From JAGOTP01 sp964598725 (GTDB taxonomy: Bacteria; Patescibacteriota; Patescibacteriia; 2-12-FULL-60-25): 64,000 nt of DNA. This document shows, one piece after another, positions 25,970 through 34,107 of this stretch. The notes under the pieces were generated by a model. It was not told the origin of the DNA, made no database searches, and saw only the letters and a program-made list of their open reading frames with translations. The position numbers and the translations under genes are program-made. Numbering within the stretch: position 1 is the first letter of the stretch; each line of letters opens with the position of its first letter. The DNA lies in the NCBI GenBank assembly GCA_964598725.1, contig CAZRCW010000001.1:1-64000 (forward strand), given 5' to 3'.

Positions 25970-26293
25970 TTAAGGATAGATCTGCTTCCCTTCGTCATCG
26001 TAGACAAAAATCGCTTGGACCGGACAGGCCTGAGCCGCGAGCAGAATTGTTTCGGCATCAGCTCCGTTCTGATCCACGACGTAGGCCTTATTCTCTTCAT
26101 CCAACTGAAAGACCCCCGGTGCAACCGTCACACATGGCGCAGCACCAATGCAGATATCGCGATCAACTTCGACACGTGAGATCTTGAGCGGTTTCTTTTC
26201 GGGCGTTGAGCCTCCCGTTGGAGGCAGTGAAGCCTGACTTGATCCTGCGGATAGAGCCGAGCCGGAAACGGGTTGGGTATGAAGTGGATCCAT
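25970..26293 (-). CDS. [3Fe-4S]-type ferredoxin
   Basis: 107 aa. After a Pro/Ser-rich N-terminal tail (1-35) comes a single-cluster ferredoxin: C48 and C54 in CIGAAPC, and C90 followed by Pro (CPVQAI). The middle cysteine of a 4Fe site (position 51) is Ala, so a [3Fe-4S] cluster is expected. Last gene of the ISC operon, 2 nt after nfu, so it may supply electrons for cluster assembly. Confidence 0.87.
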   Translation of the reverse strand: MDPLHTQPVSGSALSAGSSQASLPPTGGSTPEKKPLKISRVEVDRDICIGAAPCVTVAPGVFQLDEENKAYVVDQNGADAETILLAAQACPVQAIFVYDDEGKQIYP

Positions 26294-26295
26294 AG

Positions 26296-26538
26296 TTAGG
26301 CAGTAGTAAATGTCACCGATTGAATAGTTGGAGCCTGTTCACGTACGAGGGCCTCGATCCCCTCTTTGTAAGAGTCGACACAGGCACAATCCCCACAGAA
26401 ACCACGGAGCTCGATCGAGCATTCGGTATCGTTTGCGGATAAGACGTGAACGGAGCGACCGGCAGCCGCCAACATCGGCGCGACGTCGGCAAGGGAAGCG
26501 GTGATTGTCTCCTGAATGGTTGGGTTATTTTGCTCCAT
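26296..26538 (-). CDS. NifU C-terminal (Nfu) domain protein
   Basis: 80 aa. Nfu-type scaffold with the C48-G-D-C51 motif plus C53 (GFCGDCACVDSY); the pair binds a cluster between two subunits and passes it to target proteins. It overlaps the nifU-like gene by 14 nt. The start at 26538 is chosen because it gives a compact Nfu domain; longer frames add Arg-rich non-conserved residues. The CDC spacing (C-x2-C-x-C) is slightly unusual. Confidence 0.85.
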   Translation of the reverse strand: MEQNNPTIQETITASLADVAPMLAAAGRSVHVLSANDTECSIELRGFCGDCACVDSYKEGIEALVREQAPTIQSVTFTTA

Positions 26539-27238
26539 AGTATTTTTCCATGTAGAAACGAAGAAGTTGTTCCGCTTCCGGGATACAGCTCGGATCACCG
26601 GTCCCGATCTTCGTTTTGGCCTGGAGCTTATCAAAGGTGTCCGCCCCTTCCAAGACCGCCTCTTCAATATCTTTGTCCGTGATCTTGAGCACCTTATCGA
26701 TGATGCGGCCTTCTTCGACTTGGATACGGTCATGCTGACCCGACTTACGGAAATAGTCATTGATCGCGCTACGCAAAGCTTTGTCGCCTAAAACGGAACA
26801 ATGCACTTTGCGTGCTGGCAACCCACCCAAACGCTGCATGATGTCTTGAGGACGGAGCGCTAAGGCCTCATCGATCGTAACCCCACCATTCTCCGTCACC
26901 ATCACCGACAACATCGAGGTCGATGCAATCGCCGAGCCGCACCCAAAGGTTTTCCATTTGAGATCCGTAATGCGCTCAACGCCATCCGCTCCTTTTTCAA
27001 TCCGTAACCAAATCTTCATCGAGTCGCCACAAGCCGGTGAACCAACCAAACCGAGATAGGCGTCCGCGTACGCTTCCTCGTTTTCTAAAAAGTTTCGTGG
27101 ATGAAAAAAATGACTCTTCACCTCATCGGTGTAGAACCAGCCTTTATCTTTAGTGGTCGCAACCACGTCCCCCTTACGAGCCTCGTCGCTCGCCGGAGTC
27201 ACGGGTGCTGGATTGACTTGTGTATCTGTTGTGTTCAT
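26525..27238 (-). CDS. NifU-like Fe-S scaffold (IscU domain plus degenerate Bfd-like domain)
   Basis: 237 aa. IscU fold at ~40-165 with all three ligands: C70-G-D72 (GSPACGD), C100 (TFGCGSA) and C147 (KVHCSVL). The Asp after the first Cys is retained, as needed for cluster release. Residues 180-237 align with the NifU [2Fe-2S] Bfd-like domain, but of its four cysteines only C218 remains (VLKIT in place of VCKC, DPSC in place of CGSC), so this domain should not bind a cluster. Sits between iscS and nfu. Confidence 0.9.
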   Translation of the reverse strand: MNTTDTQVNPAPVTPASDEARKGDVVATTKDKGWFYTDEVKSHFFHPRNFLENEEAYADAYLGLVGSPACGDSMKIWLRIEKGADGVERITDLKWKTFGCGSAIASTSMLSVMVTENGGVTIDEALALRPQDIMQRLGGLPARKVHCSVLGDKALRSAINDYFRKSGQHDRIQVEEGRIIDKVLKITDKDIEEAVLEGADTFDKLQAKTKIGTGDPSCIPEAEQLLRFYMEKYYGAK

Positions 27239-27377
27239 AGATCTGAGAGAATGATTGCTGGTCCGGTAGGAAGAAAGTTCCGACCGACCGAGCACTGTCT
27301 GAGCATCAATTAAAATGTTCGTTGAATAGATCGCGAGTTGCGCAGGGAGAGAGGGACTTTCTTCCTACCGGACGCGC
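27239..27377 (-). repeat. inverted repeat between iscS and nifU-like gene
   Basis: GTCCGGTAGGAAGAAAGT (27258-27275) and its near-perfect complement CTTTCTTCCTACCGGAC (27356-27372) flank about 80 nt. On the transcript this forms a long stem inside the ISC operon. It may be a processing or stability element that sets the ratio of iscS to the scaffold genes, or an attenuator; there is no T-tract. Confidence 0.6.
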
Positions 27378-28610
27378 TTACGCGTTCGTGAAGTATTTCA
27401 TATCGAGATTCACCGGACTCATCTTCCGTAACCGTTCCACGACCCCCGGCATGACAGCGATCACTCGATCGATATCCGCCTCAGTCGTTTCATGTCCAAG
27501 CGTGAAGCGGATTGAGCCGTGTGCCGCTTCATAGGAGAGACCAGTCGCCAGAATCACGTGTGATGGATCAAGCGAGGTCGAAGCACAAGCCGAACCAGTC
27601 GATGACATGATCCCTTCCGCATCCAAGTAAAGAATGGCCGCTTCACCTTCGATATCGAGGAACGACACGTTCGCACTATTCGGCAGACGCTCGGTTGGAT
27701 GACCGTTCAAGCGCGCTTTTGGAATCTGCATCAACCCTTCTACTAAACGATCTCGGAGAACCGTTAGACGCGCGGATTCGACCTCACGTTCCGCCTGTGC
27801 GAGCTCTAAGGCTTTCGCCAGACCAACAATCGCTGGAACATTCTCCGTTCCAGAACGAATGTTGCGCTCCTGCCCTCCTCCACGAATGAGCGCTTCGACT
27901 TTTACCCCACGCTTCACATACAGAATCCCAATCCCTTTTGGGCCATAGATCTTCGAGCCATTCAGCGTCAGTAAATCTGTGTGCGATTGTTCGACATTGA
28001 GGTCAATGTACTCTGCCGCTTGGCAGGCATCTGAATGGAAATACGGGTAGGCTGTCGCCTGTGTTTTGCGCCAGGCTAGCAAAGCGCGACCAATATCCGC
28101 GATCGGCTGGATCGTTCCGATCTCATTGTTCGCGAACATGATGCTGACGAGCACCGTGCGTTCATTCAAGGCGGCTTCGATATCTGCTACCGACACTTGT
28201 CCTTCGCGGTTGACCGGAACAATCGTTAATTCGATATCACCGATCTTCTGCGCATGAAGTAGTGGCTCAAGCACGGCATGATGCTCGATTGCGCTTGTGA
28301 TGACATGTGGTTTTACGTCTGGTCCAAATTTCGTCACCAACACTTTTTTTGCCGCGCGTGGCACACCGATCACCGCCAAGTTATCCGACTCCGTGCCACC
28401 GGACGTGAATAGCACTTCTTCTTCATGGCCATGCAATAAAGTCGCGATCGTTTTACGTGCAGCCGAAACCGCTTTCTTTGCTTCCAAGCCAACCGAATGA
28501 AACGACGACGGATTGCCGTAGATCTCGGTAAAGTACGGCTGCATTGCCTCAAGCACACGCGCGTCGAGGGCGGTTGTGGCAGCGTGGTCGAGATAAATGA
28601 CTTTGGACAT
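27378..28610 (-). CDS. iscS: cysteine desulfurase IscS
   Basis: 410 aa PLP enzyme that takes sulfur from L-cysteine for cluster assembly. Signatures: YLDHAATTALD at the start, TSGGTESDN, the EHHAV His, the PLP lysine in NGSKIYGPKG, GGGQERNIRSGTEN, and the mobile-loop catalytic Cys in SSTGSACAST. The start at 28610 is 1 nt after the iscR stop. Between this gene and nifU are 139 nt holding CTACCGGA-like inverted repeats (TTCCTACCGGAC, GTCCGGTAGGAAG) but no gene. Confidence 0.95.
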   Translation of the reverse strand: MSKVIYLDHAATTALDARVLEAMQPYFTEIYGNPSSFHSVGLEAKKAVSAARKTIATLLHGHEEEVLFTSGGTESDNLAVIGVPRAAKKVLVTKFGPDVKPHVITSAIEHHAVLEPLLHAQKIGDIELTIVPVNREGQVSVADIEAALNERTVLVSIMFANNEIGTIQPIADIGRALLAWRKTQATAYPYFHSDACQAAEYIDLNVEQSHTDLLTLNGSKIYGPKGIGILYVKRGVKVEALIRGGGQERNIRSGTENVPAIVGLAKALELAQAEREVESARLTVLRDRLVEGLMQIPKARLNGHPTERLPNSANVSFLDIEGEAAILYLDAEGIMSSTGSACASTSLDPSHVILATGLSYEAAHGSIRFTLGHETTEADIDRVIAVMPGVVERLRKMSPVNLDMKYFTNA

Positions 28611-28611
28611 A

Positions 28612-29040
28612 TTAGGCGAGAGGGGTATGGAGAATATCGGCGAGTGTGGTGGCGCGAACAGTGTCAAGAATGCGTCCCTGGAGCACACCCCAGAAGGAAC
28701 GGCTCGAGCAGGTTTTCTCAGAAGGACAAGTTCCTGGGGCTTGCTGACACCCGACGAGGAAGATCGGCCCTTCAAGCGCAATCAGGATCTGCTCAGCGGT
28801 AATCTCACCCGGAGGCCGCGTCAGAACGTACCCACCACCTGGGCCCTGTTTTCCTTTGATTAAATTCGCCTTCTTCAAAGCGGCGGCGATCTCTTCCAGA
28901 TACCCATGAGATAATTGCTTGTCACGGGCGAGATCGACCAAGGTGAGCGGACGCACCTGATCGCCAAATTTCAACGCCAGCTCGGTCATCAAGATGAGAC
29001 CAGCGTGACTTCGTTCCGAAACCTGGAATAAGGAGGACAT
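28612..29040 (-). CDS. iscR: Rrf2-family regulator, IscR-like
   Basis: 142 aa. Winged helix with the recognition region LSHGYLEEIAAALKKANLIKGKQGPGGGY (residues 43-71) and three cysteines C98, C105 and C111 that can hold an Fe-S cluster, as in IscR (spacing slightly longer than the classical one). It heads the ISC operon. A perfect inverted repeat overlaps its promoter, pointing to autorepression in response to Fe-S status. Confidence 0.9.
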   Translation of the reverse strand: MSSLFQVSERSHAGLILMTELALKFGDQVRPLTLVDLARDKQLSHGYLEEIAAALKKANLIKGKQGPGGGYVLTRPPGEITAEQILIALEGPIFLVGCQQAPGTCPSEKTCSSRSFWGVLQGRILDTVRATTLADILHTPLA

Positions 29041-29043
29041 AAT

Positions 29044-29091
29044 TTCCTGGTCTTAGGCCAGGAATATACCTCGGAACCTGTTCAAGATCAA
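29044..29091 (-). promoter_or_regulatory. iscR promoter with overlapping operator
   Basis: TTGATC (29086-29091), 17-base spacer, TATATT (29063-29068) on the minus strand. A perfect inverted repeat TTCCTGG-N7-CCAGGAA (29044-29064) begins at the -10 box and covers the expected start site. This is a classic repressor position and probably the IscR-like protein's own site. Confidence 0.65.
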
Positions 29092-29153
29092 CCAAGCGGA
29101 GTATTATTTGTGGGCCTATTCTGTTTTTTCGTTCTCCTAACCAGCTTTTTCCT

Positions 29154-29768
29154 ATGGAACATCTTGAAATCGTACACGAAGACAGCGGTGAATCGACCGG
29201 CGTGGTCATGTCTCGCCCACAGATGATCCAGGAACAAGCTTGGTGCAAATCAAGCAACATTTACGTGATGAACAGCCAGGGCCAGATCCTGTGTCATCAA
29301 CGCTCATTTGGAAAAGAGCGCTGGCCGGGCTATTGGATGACCCACTTGGGCGGCCATGTCGGAGCCGATGAAACTTACGAAGTAAACGCCGTGAAAGAAC
29401 TCGAAGAAGAAGCCGGCATCAAAGTCGACGTCAGTGAGCTTATCCATTGGCGCACGACTCGCATCCCTTGGGCTCATCTTTGGACAAAAGAATTCCTGCT
29501 CTTGATCGATCGTGATTTGTCCGAGCTCCCACCTCAGCCAGGCGAGGTCGAGCAATTCGCTTGGAAGTCGCCGGAGGAAATCATCACCGAGTTCTCAAAC
29601 GGTGTCGGCTGGTGTGCGGGCACGCTCGACTTCTGGACGGAGTATCACTGCTTGCGTGCCGCTCTGACCGCCGCACACAGCCAATCAGAGAAAGCTTCTT
29701 CCGCCACAGCCAAGTCGATGGAGAAATGGCACAAGATCAACGTTCCGTACGTTCCGACCTTTGGCTAA
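29154..29768 (+). CDS. Nudix hydrolase
   Basis: 204 aa. Nudix box from G67 to I89: GHVGADE...AVKELEEEAGI, complete except that the usual Arg is K81. The flanks (ILCHQRSFGKERWPGYW before, VEQFAWKSPEEI after) resemble the isopentenyl-diphosphate isomerase/NUDT group, so the substrate need not be a nucleotide. The C-terminal ~45 residues (ALTAAHSQSEKASS...) are a polar extension. Monocistronic, ends at a strong terminator. Confidence 0.85.
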   Translation: MEHLEIVHEDSGESTGVVMSRPQMIQEQAWCKSSNIYVMNSQGQILCHQRSFGKERWPGYWMTHLGGHVGADETYEVNAVKELEEEAGIKVDVSELIHWRTTRIPWAHLWTKEFLLLIDRDLSELPPQPGEVEQFAWKSPEEIITEFSNGVGWCAGTLDFWTEYHCLRAALTAAHSQSEKASSATAKSMEKWHKINVPYVPTFG

Positions 29769-29791
29769 CAAATATCTTCAAAAAGAACATT

Positions 29792-29855
29792 CCCCACTCC
29801 CGATCCGCACCACTGCAAGAATAGTGGTTCGATCGACCGAGTGGGGTTTTGTTTT
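29792..29855 (+). terminator. intrinsic terminator
   Basis: CCCCACTC (29792-29799) pairs with GAGTGGGG (29839-29846) around an inner CCACT/AGTGG stem; TTTTGTTTT follows. Confidence 0.8.
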
Positions 29856-29878
29856 ATAGCCGCTTTCAACGCTTTGAC

Positions 29879-29907
29879 TTGTGACACCGGGAGCTTTCCC
29901 CTATGCT
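29879..29907 (+). promoter_or_regulatory. promoter of the He_PIG protein gene
   Basis: TTGTGA (29879-29884), 17-base spacer, TATGCT (29902-29907). The ATG lies 8 nt after the -10 box: predicted leaderless, as for its paralogue at 10978. Confidence 0.6.
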
Positions 29908-29915
29908 GGAAGTCT

Positions 29916-31712
29916 ATGCGAACCCTCTTCTCAATTATCGCCTGTGCTTGTCTATTGCTGCTATCAGCGCCAGCCATCACACATGCTGCACCCGTCTATT
30001 TCAGCGCAGATGGTGTGAGCTCTCAGGATCAAGCGCTCAGTCATGACTTCATCCTCAATCAAGCAGGTGGTTTGGATATCACCCTTGTAGGCCGCGGTCC
30101 GGCCAACTGGTCGATCGCGAGCGGTCGCCTCCCAACCGGCTTAGGCTTCGTCGTTGTAGCAAACGGTGCGGCGCAATCAACGATCACATTGAGCGGTACA
30201 CCAACCGAAGAAGGAACATTCCCCGTACGCTTCCTCGCCTTTGCGAATGACACACCGTACTATCTCGACTTCACGGTCAACACCTACGCCCAGACATTGA
30301 CGGTCCAACCGATTGGCGTCGCGCAAGGACGCGTTGGCTTGCCCTATAGCCAACAGCTCACAGTGGGCGGCTCTATCTCCGTAGCTCCTAGTATCAGCTG
30401 GGTTCTTATGGAAGGCGATCTCCCTCCTGGCGTGTACCTCGACATCTCGAGTGGCTTGATCAGCGGCACACCTACTACCGCCGGAACCTACAACTACGTC
30501 ATCACTGCAGAAGAACGAACTGGACGCCTGCGATCGACTACACCTCGTGGCTACGTTCACACTATCCAAGCGGCAACGGTGAATCCCGTTCAAATTACGA
30601 CTCGTTCGAACCCAGTGAATGGCCGCGTTGGCACAGCCTACCCAGCCCAAATTTTCCGCGCACAGGGTGGCACGGGAAGCTTTACCTGGGCCGTTGTCAG
30701 TGGATCACTTCCTCCCGGTCTTAGTCTCGGGACAACCAGCGGTATCCTTGAAGGAACCCCGACGGTCGCTGGAAACTACTCGTTCCGCGTCAAGGCGAAC
30801 GACTCGACGATGGCGAACTCAGATGAGTTGACCGTTTCGATGACTATCGCCGCCGCCGTCTCTTCGGTCCCAACCATTCCAACCACTCCTACAACTCCAA
30901 CCGCGCTCACCGTCCTGACAACCTCGCTTCCGGGTGCCACCGTTGGCGTTGACTACACCGCGACTCTTTCCGCGAGTGGTGGTACATCCCCTTACACTTG
31001 GAACTTTGCGAGTGGCAACCTTCCATCCGGCCTCACCCTCTCAGCGAACGGTACGATCAGCGGTCGTCCAACGACTGCGGGAACCTACACTGCCTATATC
31101 GAAGCTTTCGACGCTCTCGGACACTTCGTCGGTCGCTCTCAAACGATCGTTGTAGCGAATGCATCCACTCCAACGACACCAACCACTCCTAGCGGATCAG
31201 TTGAACTCACTACCCGCTTGAACAACTTGGCTCGTATCGGTGTGAGCGTTCACGCGCTTGTAAAACTCCCTGACGACGGCAACCGCTTTACCCAAGCTGA
31301 CAGCGCCGTCTACTACATCGGAGCCGATGGTCGCCGTCATGCCTTCCCAAATGATCGTGTCTTCTTCTCTTGGTACGCGAACTTCGATAGCGTCCGCGTT
31401 GTCTCTGCCAGCGACTTAGCCAGCATCGCCCTTGGCGCCAACGCCACCTACAAGCCGGGCGTCAAAATGGTGAAGTTCACAACCGATCCAAAAGTCTACG
31501 CGGTCGGCGCGAACCACTCGCTTCGCTGGGTCAACTCCGAAGCCGCCGCCATCTCACTCTACGGTTCAAACTGGAACCGCCAGATCGATGACATCGCCGA
31601 CACCTTCTACACGGACTACACCTTCGGTGCCGCGATCAATGCCGCCAGCGACTACGATCGAACGGGCATCCAAGCCAACACCCGTTTCGTGAGCGACACG
31701 TTGTCTCTCTAA
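29916..31712 (+). CDS. secreted He_PIG-repeat protein C with the shared domain at its C-terminus
   Basis: 598 aa. Signal peptide 1-24 (ends THA-A). Then four putative Ig (He_PIG) repeats, recognised by SGxLPxGLxL...G.ISGTPTTAGTY: near residues 65-125, 150-220, 225-305 and 330-405. A Thr/Pro-rich linker (VPTIPTTPTTPTA) lies between repeats 3 and 4. Residues ~446-581 carry the domain that proteins A and B have at the N-terminus (VYYIGADGRRHAFP, GANATYKPGVKMVKF, VYAVGANHSLRW, SLYGSNW). He_PIG repeats are common in surface adhesins. The domain has moved from front to back, so it behaves as an independent module. Confidence 0.87.
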   Translation: MRTLFSIIACACLLLLSAPAITHAAPVYFSADGVSSQDQALSHDFILNQAGGLDITLVGRGPANWSIASGRLPTGLGFVVVANGAAQSTITLSGTPTEEGTFPVRFLAFANDTPYYLDFTVNTYAQTLTVQPIGVAQGRVGLPYSQQLTVGGSISVAPSISWVLMEGDLPPGVYLDISSGLISGTPTTAGTYNYVITAEERTGRLRSTTPRGYVHTIQAATVNPVQITTRSNPVNGRVGTAYPAQIFRAQGGTGSFTWAVVSGSLPPGLSLGTTSGILEGTPTVAGNYSFRVKANDSTMANSDELTVSMTIAAAVSSVPTIPTTPTTPTALTVLTTSLPGATVGVDYTATLSASGGTSPYTWNFASGNLPSGLTLSANGTISGRPTTAGTYTAYIEAFDALGHFVGRSQTIVVANASTPTTPTTPSGSVELTTRLNNLARIGVSVHALVKLPDDGNRFTQADSAVYYIGADGRRHAFPNDRVFFSWYANFDSVRVVSASDLASIALGANATYKPGVKMVKFTTDPKVYAVGANHSLRWVNSEAAAISLYGSNWNRQIDDIADTFYTDYTFGAAINAASDYDRTGIQANTRFVSDTLSL

Positions 31713-31723
31713 ACAAACCAACG

Positions 31724-31760
31724 ATTCAAAACATCCACCGATCGGTGGATGTTTTGAATT
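31724..31760. terminator. bidirectional intrinsic terminator
   Basis: Sixteen-base perfect stem ATTCAAAACATCCACC / its complement, loop GATC. Confidence 0.92.
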
Positions 31761-31778
31761 CTTATTTAAAACGACTTT

Positions 31779-31829
31779 CCCCACCTCTCCTTGGCGGTGC
31801 GTAGAGAAGCAGGGCCAGTCGAGGTGGGG
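31779..31829 (-). terminator. terminator of the 332-aa gene
   Basis: CCCCACCTC (31779-31787) pairs with GAGGTGGGG (31821-31829); on the minus strand AAAGTCGTTTT follows. Confidence 0.65.
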
Positions 31830-31852
31830 TGGTTGTGCGGCCGACGGTGATA

Positions 31853-32851
31853 TCAGCCGAAGAGGAAGGACCAGAAGATACGCAGATCTTCCGGGTCGAG
31901 GGGCACGTCGCCGGCCAGTCGGCCGCTCGTCCGGTTCTCGATGGGCGCAAGGTTGCTCGACAGAAACGTCATGATCGGCACAGTGAGAGTCCCATTCCGT
32001 CCGCGCCGACCAAGGAGTCTCATGTGGAAGCACTGATCGCAAGCGCGCCAGTCCGTGATCGTGCAGCTGATGTAATCCCCCATTGAGAAATCGCAGGTCC
32101 GACGATCGACGAGGTGTTCCCCCAGGATCGCCGCGATCTCGGCCTCCGTAGAGCGAGTGGCCGTGGCGATCAGACCGAGTCGGGTGTCAGCCAGATCGAA
32201 CGTGGCAGAGCTCGCGCTCGGAACAGCGAGCCGATCGGGGAAGGACAGCTCGTGCTTCCAGCCCACTACGTAGGGGTTCTTCGTCGGCTCAGCCACGAAG
32301 CACGTAGTGGAAGTGCCCGAAACCCTGACCTGTGTCCCGCTCGATGCGAGCCTCGCCGACACACGGGCGTGGTGATGAGTGTAGCTGACCGCCTTCCAGT
32401 CACTGGGCGGGTCTTCACCGAGCGGCAACTCGCGCACCGCGCCTCTGTCATTCACCCAGAGCTTGTCACCCAGAGGACCGACGTACGCGGTACGGAGCCC
32501 TTCGTCATGCTCAGCGAGCAACGCCTTCATGCTGTCCCGCGCCCGCTCATCGAGCCAGAGCGAGAGATCGATGCGACACGTGAAGTCCTGATCACCCAGC
32601 ATCTTGGCGACGCCCTTGAAGAGCAGGATCTCCCAGTCGAATCCACCTGATCCGCGTGACCGCGTGACCGCAAGCCGGTCTTGCAGCATCGAGTGGAGGT
32701 CTCTGAGGAAGACGACACCACATTTGCGGCTCTTGCTGCTGGCACCCGAAGCGCTGTCGGAGGTGAAGAGAGCAACATCGCCGACGAGAGACACGGACAG
32801 GCGATTCTCGCCACTACCGAGTTGGACAAACGGGAACAATGGATTCGTCAC
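31853..32851 (-). CDS. 332-aa hypothetical protein (GC-rich locus)
   Basis: Soluble, no signal. Features: GVVFLRDLHSMLQDRL near residue 45, YTHHHARVSARL (about 160), a C-terminal CDFSMGDYISC ... DWRACDQCFH cluster of cysteines (about 260-285) that could bind zinc. No family recognised. I choose the GTG at 32851 because GAGGTG lies 4 nt before it; a GTG at 32863 would add four residues. A TATAAT box lies upstream near 32925. GC-rich, monocistronic, own terminator. Confidence 0.65.
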   Translation of the reverse strand: MTNPLFPFVQLGSGENRLSVSLVGDVALFTSDSASGASSKSRKCGVVFLRDLHSMLQDRLAVTRSRGSGGFDWEILLFKGVAKMLGDQDFTCRIDLSLWLDERARDSMKALLAEHDEGLRTAYVGPLGDKLWVNDRGAVRELPLGEDPPSDWKAVSYTHHHARVSARLASSGTQVRVSGTSTTCFVAEPTKNPYVVGWKHELSFPDRLAVPSASSATFDLADTRLGLIATATRSTEAEIAAILGEHLVDRRTCDFSMGDYISCTITDWRACDQCFHMRLLGRRGRNGTLTVPIMTFLSSNLAPIENRTSGRLAGDVPLDPEDLRIFWSFLFG

Positions 32852-33071
32852 GCAACACCTCACTTATCAACCGGCGGACGAGTGACTCGTCCTTTCCTTC
32901 CGGTTCAGCCTTTTCCTACCATATATTATAAATCTGGTCTAGCTTTTTGCTTTGTTCAGCCACAAAACGAAAATCGCTCCCTTTATGGGAGCGACGTTCG
33001 CCTCTATGTATATGTATTCAGTTGATTGTCATTCCGCCATGCTTGATGGGGAACGTAACGCTTTGTGAGCG

Positions 33072-33187
33072 GCAAGGGCTTACGGGACGAAAGCTGCCGT
33101 CGAAAAGAGACTGAATGCGCTCTGCGTCCGGAGACCGAGCCACGAACAACGCTCAACGACCTGCAATCTCGTCCGCGTAAGCCTTGC
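33072..33187. ncRNA. candidate structured RNA of unknown class
   Basis: Intergenic stretch of 378 nt between two minus-strand genes. GCAAGG-G-CTTACG-GGACGA (33072-33090) pairs with TCGTCC-G-CGTAAG-CCTTGC (33169-33187): 18 base pairs with two single-base bulges enclosing ~78 nt with further small stems (GTCG/CGAC, GAGC/GCTC). A hairpin CGCTCCC/GGGAGCG (32975-32993) lies to the left. I do not see SRP, RNase P or tmRNA signatures. Strand is undecided. Confidence 0.4.
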
Positions 33188-33241
33188 AACTATTACTACG
33201 AGGCGAGGTGCAAAAAAGGTGCACGCCTCATTTCAACCGAT

Positions 33242-34012
33242 TTATTTCTTGGCGACGAAGTCAATTTTGAGGGTCGTGTCCTGATCAACGTTCGCGAGGA
33301 ACGGCAAGTTTGGAACGCTGACGCCAAAGTCTGGGTAGTGAACTTTCGTCTGTGCCGTCCCAGCGATCTGATCTTCGGTCGTGAATGAGCCTGTTCCGTC
33401 GAAAGTCACTTCTTTGGTCGTACCGGAGACTCTGAGGTCGCCTGTCACTTTGAAAGTAAAGGATTGACCGAGCTCCGCTTTCGCTGGAACACCCGTCACC
33501 GACTTTGGTGTGAATTCGATGTATTCATTCGCATCGTCTTCCGTCTTCAAGATCATGCGGCGAATCGCATTGTTGCGTTGTTCGCTGTCGGTTACGAAGG
33601 TGCGAGCATTGATACGGATTGGGTCGAACTGAGCCGTGGTCAAATTCGTGCGGTCTACCTTGATCGCGCCTGTCACCTGATTCGTGGTACCCAGGACGGT
33701 GATGTGGTTGCCGCGTAAATCTTCTTCCAACGAGAAAGAAGCGGTCGATTGCTCTGGAACGATGTGGTATTTGCCGTCGGCCAGAGGAGCCATCATCATC
33801 GTGCCCGAAGCCATCATCATAGCAGTCTGGTCGGTATTGGTTGCCATCATCTGGCCATTATCCATGACCATACCTGCATGATCCATTTGTGGCTGAGTGC
33901 CAACAACCGTCGAAGGCGCCTTGGTTGGGGCCGTTACGTACGCATAGACTCCCGCTCCGCCCAGTAAAACCACAACGACCGCTGCCAACGCATAAGACGC
34001 ACCCTTAGACAT
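33242..34012 (-). CDS. membrane-anchored YceI-family protein
   Basis: 256 aa. N-terminal membrane anchor (SYALAAVVVVLLGGAGVYAYV), then a Met/His-rich linker (about 43-75: MDHAGMVMDNGQMM, ASGTMMMAP) and a YceI lipocalin-like domain (KYHIVPEQSTASFSLEE to the end, with LRVSGTTKEVTFDG and VHYPDFGVSVPNLPFL). YceI proteins bind isoprenoid or amphipathic ligands. The Met-rich linker may bind copper. Located outside the cell membrane. A GAGGCG/CGCCTC stem lies after the stop. Confidence 0.87.
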   Translation of the reverse strand: MSKGASYALAAVVVVLLGGAGVYAYVTAPTKAPSTVVGTQPQMDHAGMVMDNGQMMATNTDQTAMMMASGTMMMAPLADGKYHIVPEQSTASFSLEEDLRGNHITVLGTTNQVTGAIKVDRTNLTTAQFDPIRINARTFVTDSEQRNNAIRRMILKTEDDANEYIEFTPKSVTGVPAKAELGQSFTFKVTGDLRVSGTTKEVTFDGTGSFTTEDQIAGTAQTKVHYPDFGVSVPNLPFLANVDQDTTLKIDFVAKK

Positions 34013-34107
34013 AGAAACGTGTACAAAAGAATGAATGATCAGCCGGGAACACGCCTCTTATACGACCAGGCAAGCGTCTTTGGTGCAGCTTTCTAGCTGC
34101 CTATAGC

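Noticed and set aside
33004..33388. Small proteins on either strand in the 33.0-33.2 kb gap
   Set aside because: Low-complexity Arg/Ser-rich products without SD; the conspicuous base pairing explains the sequence better.
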